Shown here one piece after another: positions 24,935 to 35,320 of a DNA stretch of 64,000 nucleotides. The notes below the pieces were generated by a model that saw nothing but the letters and a program-made list of their open reading frames with translations, ran no database searches and was not told where the DNA came from. The stretch covers positions 157,014,848-157,078,847 of the forward strand of contig OZ018322.1 of assembly GCA_963969495.1 (NCBI GenBank), written 5' to 3'. The DNA comes from Ceratothoa steindachneri. Taxonomy: Eukaryota; Arthropoda; Malacostraca; Isopoda; Cymothoidae. The translations under genes were made by a program, and so were the position numbers. Numbering within the stretch: the first letter of the stretch is position 1; each line of letters begins with the position of its first letter.

Positions 24935-25560
24935 TTTATTTTGTTTTTGTAATAATACCATAGTTTTCGGCTGATTCTAATGAAATTTGAAACTCCAATG
25001 AAGTTATACATTCTTTATTGAATAATATAATTGTCAAAGTCCTCCTAAGGTTAGCCATAGAATTATTTTGTTCTGTCAATAACACCCTAACTATTCAGCC
25101 GATTCTATCCAAATTTGGCAAACTTGTGTTCCTTCACATTCTCTTTCGAAAGATATAATTGCCAAGGCGCTCTCAAGTTTAGACTTAGAATTATTTTGTT
25201 TTGGCAATAAAATCATAATTATTAGTCCGATCCTAACTAAATTTGAAATCCTTATGCTCCGTTCCATTCTCTTCCGAAAGATATAATTGCAAAAGTCGTA
25301 CCAAAGTTAGAAAGGAAATGATTTGTTTTGGCAATAACATCACAACTATTCGGCCGATTTTAACAAAATTCAAAACCCTTTTATTGTTTTAAACTCAGCT
25401 TTGAATAATATAATTGTCAAAATCTTCCCAAGGTTAGCCCGGATTTTATTTTGTTTTGGCAATAACATCATATCTATTCAGCCGATTCTAACGAAATTTG
25501 ATACTTTATGTTGTTTCACATGCTATTTTGAATTATAAAATTTCCAGGTTATTCCAGAAA
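24935..25560. repeat. 128-bp tandem array, five units
   Basis: Each unit contains TTTTGTTTTGGCAATAAC, then GCCGATTCTAACGAAATTTG or a variant. The GCCGATT core lies at 24970, 25098, 25226, 25353 and 25481, so the spacing is 127-128 bp throughout. Between cores the units share AATATAATTGTCAAA and CAAGGTTAG words. The copies are diverged, but the period is very regular and almost free of indels. Confidence 0.85.
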
Positions 25561-25624
25561 GTATTGAAAGTTTTAAAGGTTTAAGGTCCTAAATCAGAAT
25601 AAGAAGAGAACGCGACTTTTGGGT

Positions 25625-25752
25625 CAGCAGAACTTGTTTAAGCTTTTAATAGTTCACGCATTATACTCAGCAGTGTTTTATCGTGTTGTGATACGACTTT
25701 TACCTTGCATGGGTTATTAACTAGATCCATTGTTGTATCACGTGTTATGTGG
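25625..25752. repeat. Fragment of the ~390-bp satellite (left flank of Gypsy 1)
   Basis: TTTAAGCTTTTA, CTCAGCAGTGTTTT, GGTTGTGATACCACTTTT-like and TATCACGTGTTATGTG words appear here in the same order as in the satellite units right of the Gypsy element (30830-30919 and 31195-31320). This places the insertion of Gypsy element 1 inside a pre-existing satellite. Confidence 0.6.
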
Positions 25753-26763
25753 TGTGAGGAAATCTCCACGTGAAAGATCTTTAGCGGAAAGGAACTCCCA
25801 TGTGCAGCAAAAGGCCCTGCTAGGCCTAAAGTAGTAAGCCTACCCTTCCCCCCCCCCATTTAACAAGCCATAGCCTCGAATCGAGTCCCCCACGATTCAC
25901 ATTTATGCGGGCTAAAATAGCTCTACAAGAAGATTCGAGGCACTTCGAGAGTAGAGCTGTTTCCCAGTAACCCTCAACTCCGGGGAGAGCCTTGAACATA
26001 AATAACACTCGACTCCCCGGAAGAGACACAGAGTTGAGAAGTCTCGTCGAGAACCCAGTAGATTTCCCTATGGTTCCAAGTCAAGTTCTAGCAACAAAGC
26101 AAAGTGACAGCTGGACTATTTTGTGTATTTGGAATTAGCCCCAGCCAGGAGGTAATTTTACTGAAAGATCGCTCTGAGTGATTTTCACGACTCCTTTCAT
26201 TAACTCTTGTCGAAGCACTCCGTCATTTCAGGTAGCCGAAATACTCTTCCCTGGACCGGAAGTTACCCCATCCCCTTGATTTAGGAGAACCGTCATCACT
26301 CCAACCTCCTGCGATGAAGTCCAAGTGGCCTCACCTCAAGTGCAGAAGACATCCGTAAGCCAACCCTAGTCCCCCTTTTGGTAACCCAATTGAGTTAATC
26401 CACACCCTCCATTTGAATAGTCTCCTTCGGGAATACCTTAAATTCTAACTTCATAGCCTGATTTATAACTACAATTGCCCCTTTCATTTACTGGTGTGAT
26501 TTTGCCTGTTAATTCTCTGAGGTAATTTTCCCCATCAATTCTCTCATTATTTTTGTGTAAATAAAATTATATTTTTGTCCATGTCTCTTTAAATAACCTT
26601 AAGCTTTGCCATTGTCCATAAATTACCTGACCTCGTTGCACTCTCTCGCTACTCAGCCCGTCTGAACTCGTGGTTTTCCGTCCCTTTTGTCGGTTCGCAT
26701 TCAAGTTATTGGTCCCTTCCTGATAGGTATAATATGGTATTGATATAATGTAATGTCATACCA

Positions 26764-26766
<3 letters not shown>
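25753..26766 (+). repeat. 5' LTR of Gypsy element 1
   Basis: About 1.0 kb, matching 29582-30546 along most of its length, for example AGCCTCGAATCGAGTCCCCC and the end TAATGTCATACCACGA. It contains a 5' segment of about 25 bp absent from the 3' LTR and about 20 bp more near its 3' third. A (TA)n tract begins right at its 3' end. Confidence 0.85.

Positions 26767-26828
<62 letters not shown>
26765..26828. repeat. (TA)n microsatellite at the LTR/leader junction
   Basis: About 62 bp of TA lie between the 5' LTR end and the primer-site motif. In Gypsy element 2 the same position holds a short TA-rich spacer, so this tract probably grew from an intrinsic spacer. Confidence 0.9.
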
Positions 26829-26832
<4 letters not shown>

Positions 26833-26847
26833 TACATATTATATAAA

Positions 26848-26859
26848 TCTGGTGTCAAG
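26848..26859 (+). promoter_or_regulatory. Candidate primer binding site, Gypsy element 1
   Basis: TCTGGTGTCA, with TGGTGTCA at 26850-26857, would pair with the CCA-bearing 3' end of tRNA-Leu. A similar string occurs after TA-rich DNA at 1787-1795 (minus) and, mutated, at 55891. It lies about 80 bp from the LTR instead of the usual few bases because of the TA expansion. Confidence 0.45.
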
Positions 26860-27319
26860 TGTGTTGGAGTTTTTACGAACCCGTGTCATTTTAATTTCGA
26901 CATTAGAAGTTCCCTTGTTATTCACGTACATCCCTTTCATTTCAATTTTTGTATTGTACTTGCAGAAGGCAAATTTAAGTTATTTGAAGAGCAGTGGAAC
27001 GTAATGTATTTAGATTTTGTGTTGGACCCCAGGTAAATTTTTTTTATTGTGTTCGAATTTGGGAGACTCTCCTGGTTATTAATCCAAAAGAGTTAAGGTC
27101 TTTGGTGTCCTAATTCCGGTAGGACTATTTTAATTTTTTTCCGCTTAGATACAGCAGAGGTAGGTGGCTGTATCTTAATTTTTTTTGTAAACAAGGCCTT
27201 CACGAATATTCAAGTAATCGTTTCGCGTGGGTAGTGTCCTAGCTCGTTCACGTATCAGTGTTCCCTCAGTTAACTACGTAGAAGTGTCATCCTTAAAAAA
27301 ATTCAAGAGTCAGGGTGAA

Positions 27320-28087
27320 ATGTTAGGTCTTTCGGGCAAAGACCTGCTAAATTACGTACAAGAAGCAGAGAGGAATGACCGAGCAGACGAAGGGAATTGG
27401 AGATGAAGAAAAACAAACTGGAGATGGAGGAGAACAAACTGGAGATGGAAATGGAGATGGAAGAACGTGAACAAATTTGGCAGCATGAGTTGGAAATGAG
27501 CCGAAATCAAATGGATTCTCAGTCCATCGGTTTCCGAGCTGAAATTTCGCAAACTCCTTTAGTCCACCTTCCCACTTTAAATGATGGAGAGGAATTTGGG
27601 TCATTTTTCACCCATTTTGAGAGAATCTTTCAGATCAATAGATGGGATCTCGAAAAGGATGGTGTCGCCACTTACTTGTCCTCCTAAATGCCAAGTTAAG
27701 GGATATCTTCGTATCCCTTCCCCCGGAAGCAACTTTGGACTATTCCACGATAAAGTCCGAATTGTTAGCCGCTGTTCATAAAAAAGCGAATTCTACCGCT
27801 CCCGATTCCGCGAGGAAAGGATCCGCCCTGGCCAAATATTTCGACAACACAGATACATCCTCCAAAGAAACCTTCATTGTTGGCTGGATGCGTGCAAGAT
27901 TCCCCAGGTCTACGAGTCCCTTCTGGACTTCTTCTTTAGGAATATGCTTTTAGCTGCGGTGGCTCCCGAAATTCGCGCCTTCATTAAGGATAAGCGTTGC
28001 GCCACTTTCAAGAAGTGCTTGGAAGAGGACGTTGTCTACCTGGGTAGTCACGATTTATACCCTAAGGATGTTAAAAAGGCTTCCTAA
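27320..28087 (+). pseudogene. gag of Gypsy element 1 (frameshifted)
   Basis: This is the capsid-type structural protein that packages element RNA. It can start at the ATG at 27320 (MLGLSGKDLLNYVQEAERN). A frameshift near 27390 is followed by a Glu/Met/Lys-rich coiled coil (LEMEENKLEMEMEMEEREQI), then the capsid region LNDGEEFGSFFTHFERIFQ. Further frameshifts at about 27680 and 27890 precede PEIRAFIKDKRCATFKKCLEE and the stop at 28085. The order and wording match the gag of Gypsy element 2 (56253-57045), though identity is modest. A degraded zinc knuckle (WYTCGVPGQ) lies at 28262-28288. Confidence 0.78.
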
Positions 28088-28392
28088 TCACCCCCCAAAT
28101 CTAAATCTTATGGCCCTAAGACCCCCCCTAGTTTGGTTCCAAGATTTACCAAAGTTCCTAGTCCCTCGAAGCCAAGAAACTTAAATCCATCGGAACACCG
28201 AGACGTTAGGCCTCTAGTTTCTTCTCCCCCGGTTGTGCCGTACCAAAAGAACCCGATCGTCTGGTACACCTGCGGAGTTCCCGGCCAACTCATTCTCACC
28301 AAGTACACCATATCTGGGCTGCCCCTGATCCTCCTCCGTCGCCTCAGAAAACTCCCGAACCTCTCTCGCCCGCCAAAGACCCGGTCCATCAG

Positions 28393-28929
28393 GTGAACTT
28401 TCTCTTTAATGAGAACAACCCTGGTGGATTGAAGTTCGAGAACGGAACTGTGAACGGTCGCCGAGTACCCACCCTCGTGCGTGACACCGGGTGCACCTGC
28501 ATTATAGTGTCTGAGGACCTACTCCCCCCTGTTTGGCCCAATCACAAGAAATTTGCCGTGGTCCACGACTACCTTGGCTGGGCCAGTCGTTTCCCAGTAA
28601 TTCTTTGTCACATCGAGTGTGACTATATGTCCGGTTGGGCACAAGTGGTAACGGCTCCAATCCAGTTCTGCTCCGTTTTATTCGGTCAGAACCCCGTAAT
28701 TCACAACCATCCCGTGGCCCAGCCCGTGATTACCTGTACACAGGCAGCCCTGAAATCCCGGGCACCTGTTCTTCTGAAAACCCCTATCGACCCGGAGTTC
28801 GAAGCCCTCTGGAGCCATAAGTTTTCCAGCGCCCAGAAGGAGTGCGCAACTCTCTTCCCTTTTGGGAGAAAACTAAAGCCCTCGAGCGTGATTCCACCCG
28901 AGGCAACAAACGAGTCTCGTATCCCGTGA
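28393..28929 (+). pseudogene. Protease and protease-integrase linker of Gypsy element 1
   Basis: This is a retroviral-type aspartic protease that would cut the polyprotein. In a 178-residue open frame the active-site triad is VRDTGCTCIIVS (Asp31-Thr-Gly), then KFAVVHDYLGWASRFPVILCHI and APIQFCSVLFG. The frame then shifts into FWEKTKALERDSTRGNKRVSY, which aligns with YWEKAKREETESVRGDQKVRY at 57830 in Gypsy element 2, just before its integrase. So protease is followed by the integrase linker, not by reverse transcriptase. The protease part itself looks uninterrupted. Confidence 0.8.
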
Positions 28930-29138
28930 AAAAGAACTTATTGAGAGGTGTGAGACCTCACTGGATCTTAAGTCACGAGAACTAAAATTCAATCCTAGCG
29001 TGAAGCTGCTGGTGCTACTTCCCACGGGGGGCAACAAAATCCTTAGCCAGTGAAGGGGACCCTACCCCGTCCTCGAGGCTAGAGGACCCGTGGATTACCT
29101 AATCCATAGTCTGGCGGAAGCGAAGGTTTTCCACGTGA

Positions 29139-29142
<4 letters not shown>
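28930..29142 (+). pseudogene. C-terminal stub of Gypsy integrase
   Basis: Reading VKLLVLLPTGGNKILSQ, stop, RGPYPVLEARGPVDYLIHSL and KVFHVN gives the usual end of Gypsy integrases, including the LLP...NK, GPY.V and FHVN marks. A TGA (29052) replaces the usual Trp. The zinc-binding and catalytic core is absent, so a deletion joined the linker to this stub. The frame runs directly into (TA)n. Confidence 0.75.

Positions 29143-29218
<76 letters not shown>
29143..29218. repeat. (TA)n microsatellite
   Basis: About 76 bp of TA directly follow the integrase stub. The reverse transcriptase and RNase H expected after integrase in this family are missing here, so the tract marks a probable deletion point. 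Confidence 0.95.
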
Positions 29219-29222
<4 letters not shown>

Positions 29223-29581
29223 CATTAATGTTCCTAATTATAATTTGTTTTGGCTCCAGTAAATTGTTAAGTTTTTTTGTCTCATATTTATGCCTTCATT
29301 TAATTGTATCCTTTTTTTGGTTCCACTGAAATGTCGCTAATGTTCTCCTGTGATTTTTCTTTTGTTTAAAATTGTATTAGTTAAATTCTCTATAATCGAC
29401 CTGTTTAAGGCTTATGCCTGTAAATTCTCTGGTGAGCTTAGATTTAAGTTTTTTTTTGTGTGTACACCTCTCGTAGCAGGTCAGAATTTCCCTAGACATT
29501 TGATAATTCTAGTTTAACGGGTTCGGATGATCCTTTCCTACGCAACTGCTCTGTAAAGCGTCATCTTTCGGTTGATAGATG
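29219..29581 (+). other. 3' noncoding region of Gypsy element 1
   Basis: T-rich sequence without coding signal between the integrase stub and the 3' LTR. No clear polypurine tract precedes the LTR, unlike in Gypsy element 2. Confidence 0.5.
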
Positions 29582-30546
29582 TGTGAGGGAGAAAAGAACT
29601 CCCATGTGCAGCAGAAGGCTCGGCTAGGCCTAAAGTGGTAAGTCTAACCCCTGCCCTTCCACAAGCGGTAGCCTCGAATCGAGTCCCCCGCGATTCACCT
29701 TTATGCGGGCTAAAATAGCTCTGCAAGAAGATTCGAGGCCCTTCGAGGGTAGAGCTGTTTCCCGCTAACCCCCAACTCCGGGGAGAGCCTCGGACATAAA
29801 TAACGCTCAACTCCCCGAAAGAGACACAGAGTTGAGAAGTCTCGTCCAGAACCCAGAAGATTTCCCCATGGTTCCAAGTCAAGTGCTAGCAACAAAGCAA
29901 AGTGACAGCTGGACTATTTTGTGTATTTGGAATTAGCCCCAGCCAGAAGGTAATTCCACTGAACGATCGCCCCGAGTTATTTTCCCGACTTCTTTCATTA
30001 ACTCCTGTCGAAGCCCTCCTTATTTTGGGTAGCCGAAATACTCTCCCCTGGAACGGAAGTTACCCCACCCCCTTGCTTTTGGAGAACCGTCATCACTCCA
30101 ACCTCCCACGTTGAAGTCTAAGCGACCTCAACTCAAGTGCAGAAGACATCCGTAAGCCAACCCTAGTCCCCCTTTTAGTAACCCAATTGAGTTAATCCCC
30201 TCCCCTCCTCCATTTGAATAGTCTCCTCGGAAATACCTTAAGTTCTAACTTCATAGCCTGAATTTATGACTACAATTTTCCCTTTCATTTACTGATGTGA
30301 TTTTGCCTGTTAATTCTCTGAGGTAATTTTCCCCCATTAATTCTCTTACTATTTTTGTGTAAATAAAACTATATTTTTGAGCTTTGCCATTGTCCATAAT
30401 TTACCTGACCTCGTTGCACTCTCTCGCTACTCAGCCCGTCTGAACTCGTGGTTTTCCGTCCCTTTTTTCGGTTCGCTTTCAAGTTATTGGTCCTTCCCTG
30501 ATAGGTATAATATAGTATTGATATAATGTAATGTCATACCACGACA
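29582..30546 (+). repeat. 3' LTR of Gypsy element 1
   Basis: Direct repeat of 25753-26766. It starts TGTGAGGGAG and ends ATACCACGACA. Differences from the 5' LTR include many substitutions and the two missing segments noted there, so the insertion is not recent. Confidence 0.85.
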
Positions 30547-30551
30547 AGTGG

Positions 30552-31316
30552 TATTCACTTATTTTAAACAAAAGAGGACGTGCCCCCTCCTATTAGAAAA
30601 CACTTGTCTCTCACTGAATAAAAACTTACACTTACGAATTCAAAAGACTTCTTGAATCAACCCTTTTAGGAGTTAATTATGGTGTCTCAGTTGATGAGCG
30701 TCGTTATTCGTTTAGCTATGAGCGTCGTGATTCTATTAGCGATGAGCGCTTGATGATCAAGATACAAATCATATAGCGTTTAAAATAGTTTACCATATTT
30801 TCTCAGTTTCCAAATATCCAGTTTCTTTCTTAAGCTTTTAATGATCTCGTAATATATTCCTCAGCGTTTTCCTTTTCTTTGGCTATTAAAAGAATCCAAT
30901 GTATATCCTCTGTCATGTGAATTTCCCTTATTATAAGCAAAAAAAGCAGGCCCTTCCCCCTCTTCTACTAGAAAACGAATTATAGCACTGGATAAAATTT
31001 ACACTCCGTTATTCAAAAGGCTTCTTGAATCAACTTTCCTTGGGGTTGAGGATGGTGGCACAGTCGATGAGCTTCGTGGTTCTAAAAGCGTTGAGCACTT
31101 GATGCCACAGGTCAGAATACAACTCACTCATTCACCTTCATATAGTGATTAAAATAGTTTCCCTATTTTTTTACTTTATGACTATCCCATTTGCTATTTT
31201 AAGCTTTTACGCGTCGCGTAAGATATTCCTCAGCGATTTCCTGGGTTGTGATACCACTTTTCATTTAATTGCGCTATTAACAACCTACATTGTATATCAC
31301 GTGTCATGTGAATTTC

Positions 31317-31320
<4 letters not shown>
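30552..31320. repeat. ~390-bp satellite, two units plus start of a third
   Basis: Unit A (30552-30919) and unit B (30920-31310) share the start TTCCCTTATTATAAGC/TCACTTATTTTAAAC, then CCCCCTCnTnnTAGAAAAC, CTTCTTGAATCAAC, TTAAGCTTTTA, ATTCCTCAGCG and TGTCATGTG, in order. Unit C begins at 31311 and is cut by (TA)n. The left part of the array is at 25625-25752, on the other side of Gypsy element 1. Confidence 0.75.
30692..30768. repeat. 24-bp internal repeat, three copies
   Basis: Inside satellite unit A, GATGAGCGTCGTTATTCG, TATGAGCGTCGTGATTCT and GATGAGCGCTTGATG follow each other at 24-bp spacing. Unit B has only about two copies, so the units differ by internal expansion. Confidence 0.65.

Positions 31321-31356
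<36 letters not shown>
31321..31356. repeat. (TA)n microsatellite
   Basis: A 36-bp AT tract truncating satellite unit C. Confidence 0.95.
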
Positions 31357-31358
<2 letters not shown>

Positions 31359-31899
31359 TTTCAACAAAATCTCTGATGCATCTCAAATACTCTACTCTCG
31401 TCTAAAAACATATGGTACAACTAGTCCGAGAATTAAAACAGTCAACGTTTACTAAAGAATTAATCGCTAGAGCTCATTTATAAAACACTTCACTGGAAGG
31501 ATCTATATTTTGTATCCTTACTAATTGCTGCGCAATCATTGGTGCTCCCAAATATCTCACAATCTGACACTCCTAAAAAGAGCCTTGCGCAGTACATTAA
31601 TTAAATTCGTCATATAAACGTAAAAGATTACACTGGTCTGCGTTGTCTTAAATTTCTAACAAATAATACTTGTTTTTATACCTTTTTTTTGCCCTGAATC
31701 CAAAAATCATGCTCATCTTATCTAATCAAATAAGGTTTTTGAGGTACATATAAGCACATTCATGAAATTTTAATATTCCGATCTATCTATAGACAAGGTA
31801 AACACAATAGTAAATTTTGTACCGATTTATACACAGAAGGCTTACAGAATGTTCTAATTGATACTAAGCAGGGTACAAAATACATGAAACGCTTCCTAT
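31357..31899. other. No gene recognised
   Basis: AT-rich sequence without a coding or element signature. Confidence 0.45.
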
Positions 31900-32204
31900 G
31901 GATTAATGTTCTCTTCAGAGACTTCTGATTGTGCCTAGCAGACACCAAATCCTTTTCTAGGCACCATCAGTAGTCAGCCATAAATTTGACATTCCAATGC
32001 TCTCAGTAAGCTTCCTTCATCATACAAATACCTTTGTTAAGCCGCTCAACCTGTTCTTGATTGAAATATTCATAATTCTCGACTAAAGGAAGTGCATTGA
32101 TACTGACATGAGCACAGCAAGTTTGCGGAATTTCTCCATCAACTCATCAACCAGCTTCTCATACTGAGAGCTTCGGAGGTTGCCAAGGAAGTTTACAAAG
32201 TGTA
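31900..32204 (-). pseudogene. C-terminal fragment of the arthropod repeated gene family
   Basis: On the minus strand NFLGNLRSSQYEKLVDELME and MSVSMHFL match FLGNKKAHNYEDLV and NMSVKLHF of the copy at 12545-13727. After a frameshift, VERLNKGICMMKEAY, a stop, WNVKFMADY, a stop and WCLEKDL match its FHQDLMTMEEGY and TDYCW region. Upstream the frame runs without interruption into Jockey-like reverse transcriptase sequence at 32205, making a chimeric open frame. The rest of the gene is not visible. Confidence 0.7.
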
Positions 32205-33495
32205 TGTATGTGTGCAATTTGCTTCTCGGCGTGGAGTGTCTTTCGTTTATATTATAAAGAGTGTAGGTGCAACACACTACCCTGGGGTATTTCAGCGCCT
32301 GGTCTGAACGGACGAGATATTGTGTTGTTGCATCGTATGTAGCACTTCCTTTTTTAAGGTATTGCAATAGGAGCCCTCTGGTGCAGAGAGGCAACTCTGT
32401 GTTGTTAGTGAATTCCCAATAGAGTCCCTCATGCCACATATTATCAAAGGCCTTTTCGACATCCTTGCTGATAGTGTGTTTTTATGGCGGTCCTTTTCTT
32501 AATTTTTGATGATGTCGTTAACGATGGTGTCCATTGATCCGACAGACCCACCCCTTCTTGGGACGAAGCTTCCTTCAGAATGCTCCGGGAGCGGGTGTTT
32601 GCATAAGTTGTAGTATTTGACTAAGTGCTCTAAGAGAGCAATAGGGCTCTAGTTCTTTGGTTGTTTTGAGTCTGTGTGTTGTTTGAGCAGTAGAATGTTG
32701 TGTGAGGCCTTGAATATTTTTGAAAATATTCATAGGCTAGGAAGGCATTGTATAGGTGTGTTAATGTTCAGTAGAAGTTTTCTGGCAGGTGATCTACAAT
32801 TGTAGTTGGAATGCCGCACGGGCCAGGGGCTCGTTTTCGTGTGCTTTTGATGTAATGTTTTGTTTATCCATTGGTGATTGTAGTTGTTAATGTGTTGGGT
32901 TATCAAGCACTTCGATTTCGAACAGGGGGTCTGGTTCTAGTTCGTTGGCATGGAGCCAATACAATTCCTGGACTTCGTGGAAATGCTCATGTGCGTGTGG
33001 TTTGGGTTGAATATGTGTCGACTTGATCCAATGGCACCTGAGCGTACGGTTATTTAGCATTCTTTGTATGAGCTTGAGAGGGGCTGTGTGCACATTCTCC
33101 TGATCCTCCGCTAAATAAAGAAAGGGTCAGCGTATCGAGCATCCTCTGGATTCGGATGGCTTCGCCACACTTACGTTTCCGATCTAGCAGCACACACTGT
33201 AGGATGAGGGCACGAAGGAGTGTAATATTTTGTTTTCCTGGGCCTCTGCCGTAGTGGTTGTTATATATTGTGACAAGTCTTTGTTAATTAATTGAGAAGG
33301 TGAAGTGTTTTATGCATTTGAATGTTTGGCGTGGCATGTTTGTGTTGCGTGGTCTTTCTATAATGCCCATAAGAACCTTCCAGTGATTATCTACCTGATA
33401 GGACATGGTCCCCTGGAAGTTAAGGGTACGTGGTATGTGTGTGGTTATTTGGTTCTCGAACTTTTTACATTTCTTGTTACTGTATTCGTATAGGT
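32205..33495 (-). pseudogene. Reverse transcriptase of Jockey/I-like element (broken)
   Basis: The minus strand reads HYGRGPGKQNITLLRALILQ, which matches HYNRGPREKNITLLRIHVLR at about 39355 on the plus strand. It continues KSTRKRAPGPCGIPTTIVDH, SPIALLEHLVK, SVGSMDTIVNDIIKN and the motif A region KDVEKAFDNMWHEGLYW. It then runs NTELPLCTRGLLLQYL and TLYNI to HTYIHFV at the YADD position, where homology ends. Several stops and frameshifts occur between these segments. This polymerase would make DNA at an endonuclease nick. Confidence 0.75.
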
Positions 33496-34440
33496 GCCGT
33501 GTAGAGATTAGTATTTGAGAGTGTGGAAACCCCCCCCCCCCCCACGCTCCTATGACTTCCCCAGTTCGGTGTTGACCGCTCTAAATTCGTCTACCCCATA
33601 AACTGCAAAAATGAGCACAATGGAAAGAGCATTAAGAGGGTATCACGACCTAAGGCAATTAAGAAAGTCTGTTGGTGATGAATCTCTCTCCACGTCTAGA
33701 TAATTTGGAGTATATATTCGATACTCCGAAGTTCACATGGAGATTGATCTAAAGCCGCCGTCCAGTAAGTTAGCCGGAACGTCTGCGTTAGGTGAAAGGG
33801 AATCGACTGCATTCTCGTCCAGAGAAGAATTGAGTGATTGTCTAAGAGCTAAGGGAGAGCTATTCGTCACTCAGTGTTTGTTGTTCGTGTAGATAGTTAG
33901 GCGCGCTTTAACCCTTCTGACCACGTCTTCGGATTTTAAGGATCGGAAAAGCCATCCCCGAAGCACCCTCCGTTTTCCTCTTAAGGATAAGAGTTCTCCA
34001 ACTTCAGTTTCTCGAAGTTGAATTGAACGTCCCATGAGACGCCCATAAGTAGTTGAAGGTCAAACTTACCTACCTGATCCTACTCGTCGCACATCAAGGT
34101 AAAATGGATTTAACCCCTGCTTCGTGACGCTCCTCTCAACTTTACCGACCCGAACCTCAAGGATCCCCTTTGCTCTAGAACCAGCATAATTGTAAAATCA
34201 TTACTTAATTAATTATCCCTCGGTTTAAACTTAATTGACAGTTTTAATCATCTTAGCCTCGAACCGTCAATATTTAATTACATTGCCATTTAACCTGCTC
34301 CATATGTATATATAAACTTTAGTCCTATTAAAGTATATTTTTTAGTCCTTGTGTTTTAAAAATCCCTTGGCCTAGCAACTGTGTATTTAAAGCACTCTTA
34401 GAACCATTTACATATGGAGCCTTATTTTCGGTCCGCCAGT
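33496..34440. mobile_element. LTR-like insertion in the Jockey element (boundaries uncertain)
   Basis: About 0.94 kb of unrelated DNA separate the endonuclease end (34480) from sequence upstream of the polymerase (33495). It starts TGTAGAGATTAG, resembling other LTR starts in the window, contains a C15 homopolymer (33530-33543) and CT-rich blocks, and has no coding signal. I found no convincing target duplication or CA end. Confidence 0.3.
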
Positions 34441-34479
34441 GGGCCAGTGTGCGTATAACCGCGCACACCTGGTCGTACC

Positions 34480-35120
34480 ACTAGATAGACGTAGCTAGTA
34501 GGAGACAGATGGGGATGTGTTCGGTTAATACCTGGGCACCCGGGACTATGTGAGTGCTGAATCTTGTGGCGTGTTAGTTAGAGAGGACCACATCCTGGTT
34601 CGATGTCCAGCCGCGCGGTCCGAAGAACGTGGGAAAGGCTGGTTAATGTGCTCTCAGGGAAAAACGCCGTAAGGCATGGAGCAGGTATCTTCCCGCATCA
34701 TTTGTTGTGTTTGACGAAATGTAAGATTATGTGCGCTTAAGTCCCAGAGGAAAAAGAGTGGGAAATTAGGGTTTAATAGCGCGCGAAGTGGGCCATCTAT
34801 GTATAGCTTTAGGTGGAGTGGTCTGTAGTGTGTGGCAACCTGGTTTGGGCCAGTATCTCAGTCAATTTTGCATGATCTAAAGAAGTCGTCTTTTGTTACC
34901 TGCGGCGAAGCCCCAGGTCAAGGCGTCGCTTTTTAAAAAAATGAGTAAAGTTCTATTGTGACATTTAGAGCAATGAAATGATCCATATGACCATGGGACA
35001 TAGGAAGATTCACCATAGAGTTTTTAAATCTGCTAAAAAATTTGGTGCTGAGGGGCGCAATCTATTGGCAAAATCCCTATTGAGGCATTCAAAAGCATTG
35101 AAAGTGATTTGAACCATGGA
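34480..35120 (-). pseudogene. Endonuclease C-terminal part of the Jockey-like element
   Basis: TFFGPRGWTSNQDVVLSN, a stop, HATRFSTHIVPGAQ and TEHIPICLLLA on the minus strand align with FFGPREGTSSLDVVLRN, HATRFHTHIVPGSH and SDHIPICLMIS at 38960-39120 on the plus strand. The catalytic SDH motif of apurinic-type endonucleases reads TEH here, so activity is lost. Confidence 0.7.
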
Positions 35121-35320
35121 AAACCATCAATGCAATAACTACGAGGGGCGGTCAATAGGTTTTGCGAATCGATAGGGCAAATACGGAAGAAGGGAGATAG
35201 CTGTTTGTGGGGGTGTTAGGACAAGTTATAACAAGTCAGGATCTGCAGCCGAAAGCTCATGCCTCGTCTATTTAAGAAGCAGTAGCTGATCGTAGATCAT
35301 CAGTCACACATTTTTTAACA

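Larger units (their letters stand above)
25753..30546 (+). mobile_element. Gypsy element 1 (Ty3/Gypsy LTR retrotransposon, internally deleted)
   Basis: Two direct LTRs flank a leader with a primer-site motif, a broken gag, a protease and an integrase C-terminal stub. The reverse transcriptase, RNase H and integrase core are missing. The LTRs start TGTGAGG and end CACGACA. The flanking 5-mers TGTGG (25748) and AGTGG (30547) fit a 5-bp target duplication with one mismatch. The linker between protease and integrase aligns with that of Gypsy element 2 (Gmr1-like order). It could move only with proteins supplied by another copy, and its LTRs have diverged. Confidence 0.85.

Noticed and set aside
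28108..28396. Overlapping frames on both strands of Gypsy element 1
   Set aside because: The plus frame is the gag tail in a shifted frame and the minus frame is its shadow.
34600..34625. tRNA B-box-like string GGTTCGATGTCC
   Set aside because: It lies in the Jockey endonuclease coding relic and no A box or cloverleaf accompanies it.
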